DNA of 5,033 bases from Sulfuricurvum sp. IAE1 (GTDB lineage: Bacteria > Campylobacterota > Campylobacteria > Campylobacterales > Sulfurimonadaceae), in contig CAMBHX010000113.1 of assembly GCA_945867285.1 (NCBI GenBank), positions 1-5,033 on the forward strand, read 5' to 3'. Shown piece after piece: positions 1 through 4,870 of the stretch. The translations under genes were made by a program, and so were the position numbers. The notes under the pieces were generated by a model, which was not told the DNA's origin, searched no databases, and saw nothing but the letters and a program-made list of their open reading frames with translations. Numbering within the stretch: position 1 is the stretch's first letter; every line of letters begins with the position of its first letter.

Positions 1-87
1 AAAAAATATGTCAATTTGCAATATTTTTACTTAATTATTCTATTTTTGTCTAAACTTTGACAATTTAATTCGTTCAAGGAGTCAAAA
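1..87 (+). promoter_or_regulatory. AT-rich leader upstream of the 27-codon small gene
   Basis: This AT-rich non-coding stretch must hold the promoter of the small plus-strand gene that follows, if that gene is expressed. No convincing -10/-35 pair can be placed. TTGCAA at 16-21 could be a -35, but the nearest -10-like hexamer (TATTCT, 36-41) is only 14 bases away. A consensus TTGACA at 57-62 lies too close to the ribosome-binding site to serve this gene. TGTCAA at 9-14 is TTGACA on the minus strand and could be the -35 of a leftward gene outside the window. Near-identical 9-mers (TGTCAATTT at 9-17, TGACAATTT at 58-66) and a short inverted repeat (TTGTC 46-50, GACAA 59-63) could be operator half-sites or chance in AT-rich DNA. 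Confidence 0.3.
76..81 (+). promoter_or_regulatory. Shine-Dalgarno AAGGAG of the 27-codon gene
   Basis: AAGGAG lies six bases before the ATG at 88. It is an essentially perfect anti-Shine-Dalgarno match at good spacing, stronger than that of any other gene in the window. It is the main reason to believe the tiny frame behind it is translated. Confidence 0.6.
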
Positions 88-171
88 ATGGCAAAAGTAT
101 TACGAAAAGCAAATGGATTTATGGATCGTTTTGAAGAAAAAATGGGCCAATGGGCTATGAAGATTTTTTAA
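88..171 (+). CDS. Small amphipathic-helix protein, 27 aa, unknown function
   Basis: The frame runs ATG to TAA and encodes 27 residues, beginning MAKVLRKANGF and ending GQWAMKIF. I do not recognise a family. Seen directly: a consensus AAGGAG six bases upstream, and hydrophobic residues L5, A8, M12, F15, M19, W22 and I26 in perfect alternating 3-4 spacing, with K, R, D and E between them. That is the pattern of an amphipathic helix, either a membrane-surface helix or a short coiled-coil partner. There is no signal peptide and no membrane-spanning segment. It is the only plus-strand gene in the window and converges on the small minus-strand gene ending at 168. Its TAA (169-171) shares the TTAA palindrome with that gene's stop. 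No terminator is evident behind it. It could be a small regulatory protein, a membrane-active peptide or a leader peptide. A chance frame is possible but is made less likely by the ribosome-binding site. Confidence 0.55.
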   Translation: MAKVLRKANGFMDRFEEKMGQWAMKIF

Positions 172-278
172 TCATCATATTCTTCCCTTCTTTTAGAAAG
201 ATGATATCCACGAAAAATGGCTATCAAAAAAAAGACAAAAAGAGAAATGATAATACTATCAACGATTTGAAACACCAT
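168..278 (-). CDS. Small single-pass membrane protein, 36 aa, last gene of the operon
   Basis: The ATG (276-278) overlaps the trmL stop codon (278-280) as TAATG, the classic arrangement for translation by termination-reinitiation. The 36-residue product begins MVFQIVDSIIIS. It has one hydrophobic segment at about residues 8-22 (Ile/Phe/Leu/Val-rich), then a basic stretch (R23, H26, K29, R30, R31) and an acidic end (EEYDD). By the positive-inside rule the C-terminus should be cytoplasmic. There is only a weak independent ribosome-binding site (AAGAA about 12 bases upstream), so expression probably depends on trmL translation. A run of eight A on the plus strand (226-233, T on the coding strand) lies in the membrane-segment codons and is a place where length variation could shift the frame. 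I do not recognise a family; the function is unknown. No rho-independent terminator is visible after it. Confidence 0.6.
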   Translation of the reverse strand: MVFQIVDSIIISLFVFFLIAIFRGYHLSKRREEYDD

Positions 279-748
279 TACATTTGTTCTTGATAGGTAT
301 CAAAGTTTTGTTTAATTGCCTCATAAAGAATGATACCTGTACTAATTGCCAAATTGAGGCTTCTTCCCTCTTTTGTCATAGGAATTGTCATGCACTGCTC
401 AGGTGAGTTCTCTAATATATGAGCTGGAATCCCCGACGTTTCACTACCAAAAAATAGATAGTCACCTTCTTGAAACGTATGAGTAAAGTAAGGTTTTGTA
501 GTTTTTGTGGTTGCAAAAAAGAACCGTTTACTTAGGGGATTATAGAGAAAAAATTCATCAATACTCTCCCACACGTGCAAATCAATCTTATGCCAATAAT
601 CCAATCCAGCACGACGAACCGCTTTTTCGTCAATATCAAATCCCAAAGGCTTTATAAGATGAAGAGTAGAATTAGTATTGACACAAAGCCTCCCAATAGC
701 ACCTGTATTGTTTGGGATTTGAGGAGTTACTAATACGATATTAAACAT
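278..748 (-). CDS. trmL: tRNA (cytidine/uridine-34 2'-O)-methyltransferase TrmL
   Basis: A SPOUT-class (SpoU/TrmH family) methyltransferase that uses S-adenosylmethionine to methylate the ribose 2'-O of the wobble base 34, in E. coli in the two tRNA-Leu isoacceptors. At 156 residues it matches the minimal TrmL, which is only the knotted catalytic domain without an extra RNA-binding domain. All family blocks are present: PxIPxNTGxIxRxC at 9-22 (N14, R20), the KPLGF and RRAGLDYW region at 33-52, the SAM-binding loop GSETSGIP at 101-108 (E103), and the C-terminal knot segment IPMTKEGRSLNLAISTG at 122-138 (S130, N132). The ATG at 748 sits three bases after the purU stop with no clear ribosome-binding site, so it is probably translationally coupled. 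Its own stop overlaps the start of the 36-residue membrane protein. The family assignment is firm; exact tRNA targets in this organism are inferred. Confidence 0.93.
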   Translation of the reverse strand: MFNIVLVTPQIPNNTGAIGRLCVNTNSTLHLIKPLGFDIDEKAVRRAGLDYWHKIDLHVWESIDEFFLYNPLSKRFFFATTKTTKPYFTHTFQEGDYLFFGSETSGIPAHILENSPEQCMTIPMTKEGRSLNLAISTGIILYEAIKQNFDTYQEQM

Positions 749-751
749 GAA

Positions 752-1591
752 TTAAAAAATAACCGTTCGATTATTATGAACAAATATACGATCTTCAAGT
801 GCTAATTTCAATGCTTTTGAGAGGACTATTTTTTCACTATCCCTACCTCTACGTTGCATCTCTTCCCACCCTTGGGCATGGTCAATGTGCAATACATCCT
901 GAGCGATGATAGGCCCTTCATCCAGATGATTATTAACAAAATGAGCCGTTGCTCCAATAATCTTAACACCTCTTTCATAGGCTTGTTTATAGGGATTTGC
1001 ACCTACAAAGGCAGGCAAAAATGAGTGATGAATATTAATGATACGATCATTATAGGTTTCAACAAAGCGAGGTGTTAAAATACGCATATATTTTGCCAGA
1101 ACAATTATGTCAATCTCCCCTAACCCAGCTAAACATTCTAAAACCTTTGACTCATGTGCATCTCGATCCAATCCTACATGAGAAACCGTATAAAAAGGTA
1201 TATCAAACTTGCTTACAAGCGGCTCTAAATGATTATAATTAGCAACAACACCAACAATTATTGCATCCAATTCACCTGCTTCATAGCGAATTAAAATATC
1301 TCCTAACGCATGAGACTCTTTGGTTGCCATCAAAACGATTCGTTTTTTTCGTGGTGCTATCACCTCTAAAATCGCATCATTTGGTAAAACACTCATCAGT
1401 TCGTCTCTCAACGCTTTCATATCCGCTTCACCACTTACGACACTGCGCATGAAAAACTTATTATGTGTTTTGTCTACAAATTCACTATTTGACAATATAT
1501 TAAGATTTCGATGAAAAAAGATACTCGATACTTTATATACAAGTCCTTTTTCATCGTTACACTGGATTAAAATGCGATATTGTTCTGTCAT
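752..1591 (-). CDS. purU: Formyltetrahydrofolate deformylase PurU
   Basis: A cytosolic enzyme that hydrolyses 10-formyl-tetrahydrofolate to formate and tetrahydrofolate, balancing one-carbon pools and, in E. coli, supplying formate to PurT in purine synthesis. Its 279 residues match the family. An N-terminal ACT domain (about 5-75, with NDEKGLVYKVS at 12-22) is followed by the formyltransferase-fold catalytic domain (about 83-279). The catalytic triad of the glycinamide-ribotide-transformylase superfamily can be read as N186 and H188 in NIHHSFLPAF and D224 in HLDEGP. KYMRILTPRF at 167-176 and GATAHFVN at 213-220 are further family blocks. In E. coli the ACT domain senses methionine and glycine; whether that holds here is unknown. 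The ATG lies eight bases after the stop of the CiaD-like gene with only a weak purine-rich stretch upstream. It is the fifth gene of the leuD-led operon. Confidence 0.95.
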   Translation of the reverse strand: MTEQYRILIQCNDEKGLVYKVSSIFFHRNLNILSNSEFVDKTHNKFFMRSVVSGEADMKALRDELMSVLPNDAILEVIAPRKKRIVLMATKESHALGDILIRYEAGELDAIIVGVVANYNHLEPLVSKFDIPFYTVSHVGLDRDAHESKVLECLAGLGEIDIIVLAKYMRILTPRFVETYNDRIINIHHSFLPAFVGANPYKQAYERGVKIIGATAHFVNNHLDEGPIIAQDVLHIDHAQGWEEMQRRGRDSEKIVLSKALKLALEDRIFVHNNRTVIF

Positions 1592-1599
1592 GCGCTTTC

Positions 1600-1935
1600 T
1601 TACTTCTCTTTAATTGTATCGAGTCTTGTGTCGATTGTAGCCAACAAATACTCTAAAAAATTTAGTGTCAAATCTACTTTGGCTTCAATAGCAATATTAT
1701 TGGGAGATTGGAAACCTTCAAAAAGAACCAATAGACGTTCACGAATTCCTTCTAAAATTCGTTGCTCTTCATCGGTGGTTTTGACTGTGACTTCTTGAAG
1801 CACGTTCGAAAACTGATAGGAATCTTTAATTTCTTTGTCAAGACCATCTAGTTTTGTATGAACTGTAGGTTCTTTAATAACCGACAACTCTTCTAGCTCT
1901 GCGAGAGTTGATAAAATAACATCTTTTAGTTCCAT
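1600..1935 (-). CDS. CiaD-like small protein of Campylobacterota, 111 aa
   Basis: An acidic, probably cytosolic, mostly helical protein with no signal peptide or membrane segment. Residues about 1-50 are low in recognisable motifs (LAELEEL, DGLDKEI). Residues about 52-107 look like the conserved core: TTDEEQRILEGIRERLLVLF, then EGFQSPNN, then EAKVDLTLNFLEYLLATIDT. From memory this core resembles the C-terminal domain of the Campylobacter invasion antigen CiaD (Cj0788), which I recall near purU in C. jejuni; I could not check this. Similar small proteins are sometimes labelled 2-oxoglutarate:acceptor oxidoreductase in databases, but no such catalytic motif is visible. The start is the ATG at 1933-1935, served by AAAGGTGG about ten bases upstream. 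A GTG at 1948-1950 would add five residues but has no spaced ribosome-binding site. The start overlaps the end of the TPR gene by ten bases. The gene is very likely real; the family name is tentative and the function unknown. Confidence 0.7.
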   Translation of the reverse strand: MELKDVILSTLAELEELSVIKEPTVHTKLDGLDKEIKDSYQFSNVLQEVTVKTTDEEQRILEGIRERLLVLFEGFQSPNNIAIEAKVDLTLNFLEYLLATIDTRLDTIKEK

Positions 1936-2174
1936 GCTCGCAATAACCACCTTTCAAATTGAATAAACTCAGCCTCTTCATCCATCTGAACAAAAAAGGA
2001 CTTCATTTCATTGTTGACACCCAAAAACTTCTTTCGTACCCCAGAGAGTCGTCGAAGGGCGATTTTAGCATCACTATTATTAGGTTCTTTTTTTAGAATC
2101 TCTTTGTATATTTCCAGAGCTTCTTCTTTTAAGCCCTGAAGCTCATAAATATTAGCGAGTGTTAGCGTTTGCAT
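1926..2174 (-). CDS. Small single-TPR protein, 82 aa
   Basis: The N-terminal half is one tetratricopeptide repeat (about residues 3-36). It has the usual positions: small/large pairs A7 and Y10, G14, A19-L20, Y23, I26-L27 and P31. A capping helix (SDAKIALRRL, 34-43) follows. The C-terminal half (about 50-82) is not TPR; it is acidic then aromatic (DEEAEF, FERWLLRAWN) and could be a docking tail. One TPR is too few for a full superhelical groove, so the protein probably dimerises or binds one partner; this is inference. The ATG at 2172-2174 overlaps the leuB end by 13 bases. Its stop lies within the start of the CiaD-like gene, so the two small genes are translated in tandem and may interact. 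No signal peptide or membrane segment is visible. The function is unknown. Confidence 0.85.
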   Translation of the reverse strand: MQTLTLANIYELQGLKEEALEIYKEILKKEPNNSDAKIALRRLSGVRKKFLGVNNEMKSFFVQMDEEAEFIQFERWLLRAWN

Positions 2175-3238
2175 TTTGCCGAAAAATTGGCGATAATAGA
2201 ACCCATTTCGCTCGTAGTACAGATCTCTTTAGCATCATAGGCGCTGATATCTTTAGTTCTATACCCTTGCGCCAATGCTTGTTTGATACCATAATCAATA
2301 CGATCAGCCGCCGCATGTTCATTCAGGGCATAACGTAGCATCATGCTCGCACTGGCGATAGTAGCAATAGGATTAGCAATTCCTTGCCCTGCAATATCAG
2401 GTGCTGATCCATGGATAGGCTCATAAACACCAATCTTTGCTCCAACAGATGCAGAAGGCAATAACCCTATAGATCCGGAAAGCATGCTGGCTTCATCGCT
2501 CAAAATATCCCCAAAAATATTACCTGTTAAAATAACATCGAACTGTTTGGGATCACGAATGAGTTGCATTGCAGCATTATCAACATACATGTGAGACAAT
2601 ACAACCTCTGGATACTCTTTAGAGACTTCAATTACGACTTCACGCCACAATTGACTCACATCCAAAACATTTGCTTTGTCAACGGAACACACTTTTTTTG
2701 AGCGTTCCATAGCAATTTTGAACGCAACATGAGCGATACGAATGACTTCGTCACGAGTATATACCATTGTATTCCAGCCCTTGTTCTCATCACGTCCTTT
2801 GGGCTCACCAAAATAGATCCCACCGATAAGCTCACGCACCACCATCAAATCGACACCTTTAATAATCTCAGGCTTAATAGAGCTTGCATTTACCAACTCA
2901 TCGTAGACATTAGCAGGACGAAGATTAGCAAAAACACCCAGTTCTTTACGAAAGCGTAACAATCCACTCTCAGGACGTTTTTCACGAGGTAACGTATCCC
3001 ATTTTTCGCCACCAATAGCACCAAAGAGTACCGCATCACTGGAAAGTGCAACATCAATCGTCTCTTGAGGAAGCGGGTCACCTGTCACATCATACGCACA
3101 ACCGCCCATCAATACTTCATTATAATCAAATTCGATATCTTCACATGCAGCCACTGCATCCAAAACTTTGGTCGCCTCATCAATAATCTCAGGACCAATT
3201 CCATCCCCTTTAATCAGTGCAATCGTATATTTTTTCAT
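2162..3238 (-). CDS. leuB: 3-isopropylmalate dehydrogenase LeuB
   Basis: It catalyses the NAD-dependent oxidative decarboxylation of (2R,3S)-3-isopropylmalate to 2-oxoisocaproate, the third step of leucine synthesis, in the cytosol as a homodimer. The 358 residues match the family, and the residues known from the Thermus thermophilus enzyme appear with a constant offset of three. Substrate-binding R97, R107 and R135, catalytic Y142 and K188, and Mg-binding D220, D244 and D248 are all intact. GDGIGPE is at 11-17, and the NAD loop EPIHGSAPDIAGQGIANP at 273-290 includes D281, the residue that selects NAD over NADP. This separates it from isocitrate dehydrogenase. AAGGA (3248-3252), inside the last codons of leuD, lies nine bases before the ATG, and the gap to the leuD stop is three bases. 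The pair is therefore co-translated, giving equal supply of consecutive pathway enzymes. Confidence 0.97.
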   Translation of the reverse strand: MKKYTIALIKGDGIGPEIIDEATKVLDAVAACEDIEFDYNEVLMGGCAYDVTGDPLPQETIDVALSSDAVLFGAIGGEKWDTLPREKRPESGLLRFRKELGVFANLRPANVYDELVNASSIKPEIIKGVDLMVVRELIGGIYFGEPKGRDENKGWNTMVYTRDEVIRIAHVAFKIAMERSKKVCSVDKANVLDVSQLWREVVIEVSKEYPEVVLSHMYVDNAAMQLIRDPKQFDVILTGNIFGDILSDEASMLSGSIGLLPSASVGAKIGVYEPIHGSAPDIAGQGIANPIATIASASMMLRYALNEHAAADRIDYGIKQALAQGYRTKDISAYDAKEICTTSEMGSIIANFSAKCKR

Positions 3239-3241
3239 TAA

Positions 3242-3745
3242 TCAGTTTCCTTGTTTAGCTATTTCATCAGTTGCAAAATTCATCAATCCACCCGCGGCAA
3301 TCAGCTCTTGCATAAAAGGGGGAATTGGAATAAAGTTATACACTTTTGCTGTGGTAGTATTAGTAATCGTCCCAGCATCCATATCGACACTCACTGATTC
3401 ACCCTCTTTGATCTCCATACACTCAGGTAGTTCAAAAATTGGCAATCCCATATTAAAGGCATTACGATAAAAAATACGAGCAAATGTTGGAGCAATAACT
3501 GCTGCAACACCAGCAGCTTTGAGAGCAATAGGGGCGTGTTCTCTCGAAGAACCACATCCAAAGTTTTCATCGGCTACGATAATATCTCCAGCAGACATTT
3601 TGTTCACAAATTCAGGATCAGCATCTTCCATAACGTGCTTTGCGAGCTCTTGAGGGTTTGAAGTATTGAGATAACGTGCAGCGATAATCAAATCGGTATC
3701 AATATCTTTACCGAAATTCCACACTTTGCCTTGGATTTTTTGCAT
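3242..3745 (-). CDS. leuD: 3-isopropylmalate dehydratase small subunit LeuD
   Basis: The small (swivel-domain) subunit of isopropylmalate isomerase, which with the [4Fe-4S] large subunit LeuC converts 2-isopropylmalate to 3-isopropylmalate. At 167 residues it belongs to the short type shared by archaea and many anaerobic or deep-branching bacteria, not the roughly 200-residue E. coli type. Motifs: DIDTD at 14-18, the substrate-specificity loop region ARYLNT at 23-28, and the active-site block GCGSSREHAP at 63-72, followed by R90 and N95. In archaeal homologues the loop after the tyrosine helps separate isopropylmalate from homoaconitate specificity. The leuB neighbour argues for leucine synthesis here. 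leuC is not in the window, so it must lie elsewhere. The ATG at 3745 has AGGA nine bases upstream (3755-3758) and a TATAAT about 38 bases upstream, making it the probable first gene of the operon. It ends TGA, three bases before leuB. Confidence 0.95.
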   Translation of the reverse strand: MQKIQGKVWNFGKDIDTDLIIAARYLNTSNPQELAKHVMEDADPEFVNKMSAGDIIVADENFGCGSSREHAPIALKAAGVAAVIAPTFARIFYRNAFNMGLPIFELPECMEIKEGESVSVDMDAGTITNTTTAKVYNFIPIPPFMQELIAAGGLMNFATDEIAKQGN

Positions 3746-3782
3746 TTGAATCTATCCTATATAAAATATAATTATTAAGGCG

Positions 3783-3788
3783 ATTATA
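3783..3788 (-). promoter_or_regulatory. Probable -10 box (TATAAT) of the leuD operon
   Basis: On the minus strand TATAAT is a perfect sigma-70 -10 box. Transcription would start around 3776 and give a leader of about 30 bases before the leuD ATG. No good -35 lies 17 bases upstream (AAACTC there), and the nearest TTGACG (3819-3824) is 30 bases away. Campylobacterota promoters commonly lack a conserved -35, so this does not argue against it. It sits in the only real intergenic gap of the minus-strand array (3746-3834). Confidence 0.6.
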
Positions 3789-3797
3789 GCCAAGAAG

Positions 3798-3826
3798 TGT
3801 TGAAAGAGTTTTGAAACCCGTCAACA
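3798..3826. repeat. Short dyad upstream of the leuD -10 box
   Basis: TGTTGA (3798-3803) and TCAACA (3821-3826) form a six-base inverted repeat with a 17-base spacer. It straddles the region where RNA polymerase would contact upstream of the leuD -10 box. It has no T-run, so it is not a normal terminator for mog. It could be an operator, or chance. Confidence 0.3.
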
Positions 3827-3834
3827 GCTTGAGT

Positions 3835-4353
3835 TTACTGTTTGGGTCGAAACGCTTTTATCACCTCTTCGTTGCACTCCAAATAATCTCCACCAATCAA
3901 ATCAATACAGTACGGTACTGCAGGAAAAACCGCATCCAGACACTCACGAATAGATTTTGGTTTCCCAGGGAGATTAATTATCAACGATTTTCCTCGAATA
4001 CCAGCTGTTTGTCGTGACAAAATCGCTGTCGGAACGTATTTCAGACTCACACTGCGCATCAGCTCCCCGAAACCTGGCATCATCTTTTCACATACATTTT
4101 CAGTAGCTTCCGGTGTCACATCTCGTTTTGCTGGACCAGTACCGCCTGTGGTCACTACCAAACAACATTCACTGCACAATTCAATCATTGTTTGTTCAAT
4201 AATGTCTTGCTCATCAGGAATACATCGGTAAATGATTTCATGACTACTTACGAGATAATCTTTCATCGTTTCTTGAATAGCCATCCCTGAAATATCCTCA
4301 TATATCCCAGCACTCGCACGGTCTGACGCCGTTATAACTCCGATTTTAATCAT
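3835..4353 (-). CDS. mog: Molybdopterin adenylyltransferase Mog
   Basis: It activates molybdopterin by adenylating it with ATP in the cytosol, so that molybdate can be inserted to give molybdenum cofactor for enzymes such as nitrate reductase and formate dehydrogenase. Its 172 residues align well with E. coli MogA: SDRASAG at 10-16, IPDEQDIIEQT at 45-55 (D47 matches E. coli D49), TTGGTGPAKRDVTPEAT at 68-84 (D78 matches E. coli D82), PGFGELMR at 93-100, LPGKPKSIRECL at 128-139, and FRPK near the C-terminus. It lacks the short insertion that E. coli has between the KPKSI helix and the AVPYC segment, which explains the smaller size. MoaB is a related alternative, but the MogA-specific blocks favour Mog. 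AAGGA (4361-4365) is seven bases before the ATG, and the start overlaps the bioV end by eight bases. Confidence 0.92.
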   Translation of the reverse strand: MIKIGVITASDRASAGIYEDISGMAIQETMKDYLVSSHEIIYRCIPDEQDIIEQTMIELCSECCLVVTTGGTGPAKRDVTPEATENVCEKMMPGFGELMRSVSLKYVPTAILSRQTAGIRGKSLIINLPGKPKSIRECLDAVFPAVPYCIDLIGGDYLECNEEVIKAFRPKQ

Positions 4354-4870
4354 TAATTGTTCCTTGTAAAAAATGGTTTCCCGTTCGTATCGATGTCACT
4401 GTAGCATAGCTGCGAAAAAAATCTCGTGCACCTAGACAATCAATTACTTTATCTTCAAGCCCTAAAAAAACTTCAATACAAACACCCTTATCAACGATTT
4501 TTTGCATCAGTTCCTTATCCCACACAAAATTTAGAAGTGTTGATAAATCCTCACTATTATCTTCGTGATTGAGTTGAACTTCATAAGAGTGATAGGGTGA
4601 AAAACACGTAGTGAGAAATTTTTCTCTATACTCTTGTGGTGAAGCACTAAAGGCTCTTTGCTGTAGTTTTTTAAAGACTAGCGTTTGTGTTTGAAAAAAA
4701 GCAGGTGAAAAAAGCTGCAATGTATCTATGCGAACATTGGCATCGACTACATGCTGTGCAGCTTTGATGGCACCATAACTAAATCCTGCTACCGTATAAT
4801 CACTATTATTGAGCCAATTATCAAAAAAATAACTCTCATTTTTGAGGCTAAATCCACTATAAAATATCAT
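4346..4870 (-). CDS. bioV: Pimeloyl-ACP methyl ester esterase BioV
   Basis: A small alpha/beta-hydrolase of 174 residues, much shorter than BioH (about 256) and like Helicobacter BioV. BioV removes the methyl group from pimeloyl-ACP methyl ester, ending the fatty-acid-style assembly of the biotin precursor that BioC begins. Visible motifs are the opening FYSGFSLKNES at 3-13, the nucleophile elbow GFSYG at 29-33 (S31), an acidic residue in FLGLEDKVID (135-144; D140 or D144), and the catalytic histidine H166 in GNHFL. The lid domain between the elbow and the acid is reduced, as in BioV. The identification rests on remembered Helicobacter BioV features and was not checked by search. The gene overlaps the upstream partial gene by 14 bases and mog by eight, so it is tightly coupled. 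No other biotin gene is in the window. A different small esterase is the main alternative. Confidence 0.75.
   Translation of the reverse strand: MIFYSGFSLKNESYFFDNWLNNSDYTVAGFSYGAIKAAQHVVDANVRIDTLQLFSPAFFQTQTLVFKKLQQRAFSASPQEYREKFLTTCFSPYHSYEVQLNHEDNSEDLSTLLNFVWDKELMQKIVDKGVCIEVFLGLEDKVIDCLGARDFFRSYATVTSIRTGNHFLQGTIND

Noticed and set aside
159..201. Possible terminator hairpins (GAAGA/TCTTC; TCTTT-TAG-AAAGA)
   Set aside because: The stems are only five base pairs, AT-rich, without a following T-run, and lie within or beside coding sequence; they are not credible as rho-independent terminators.
1261..1514. Two overlapping plus-strand frames of about 63 residues
   Set aside because: They lie opposite the conserved catalytic and ACT regions of purU, have no ribosome-binding site and encode no recognisable motif; they are antisense shadows.
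1580..1798. Plus-strand frame of 72 residues
   Set aside because: It is antisense to the CiaD-like gene, whose frame has the coherent helical composition and operon position; the plus frame is Ser/Arg-rich noise.
1600..1935. 2-oxoglutarate:acceptor oxidoreductase as the product
   Set aside because: Such a label exists for similar small proteins, but this protein has no thiamine-pyrophosphate, iron-sulfur or substrate motif and is far too short.
1936..1950. GTG start giving a five-residue longer CiaD-like protein
   Set aside because: The GTG follows directly on a purine run with no spacer, whereas AAAGGTGG is correctly placed for the ATG at 1935.
2729..3081. Plus frame 2729-2959 and minus frame 2890-3081
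   Set aside because: Both lie inside leuB, where every catalytic residue is in the annotated frame.
3168..3470. Plus-strand frame of 100 residues with hydrophobic stretches
   Set aside because: It spans the leuD-leuB junction on the opposite strand. The apparent membrane segments come from the antisense of those coding sequences, and there is no Shine-Dalgarno.
3811..4017. Plus-strand frame of 68 residues starting in the mog-leuD gap
   Set aside because: Most of it is antisense to the conserved C-terminal part of mog, and no ribosome-binding site precedes it.
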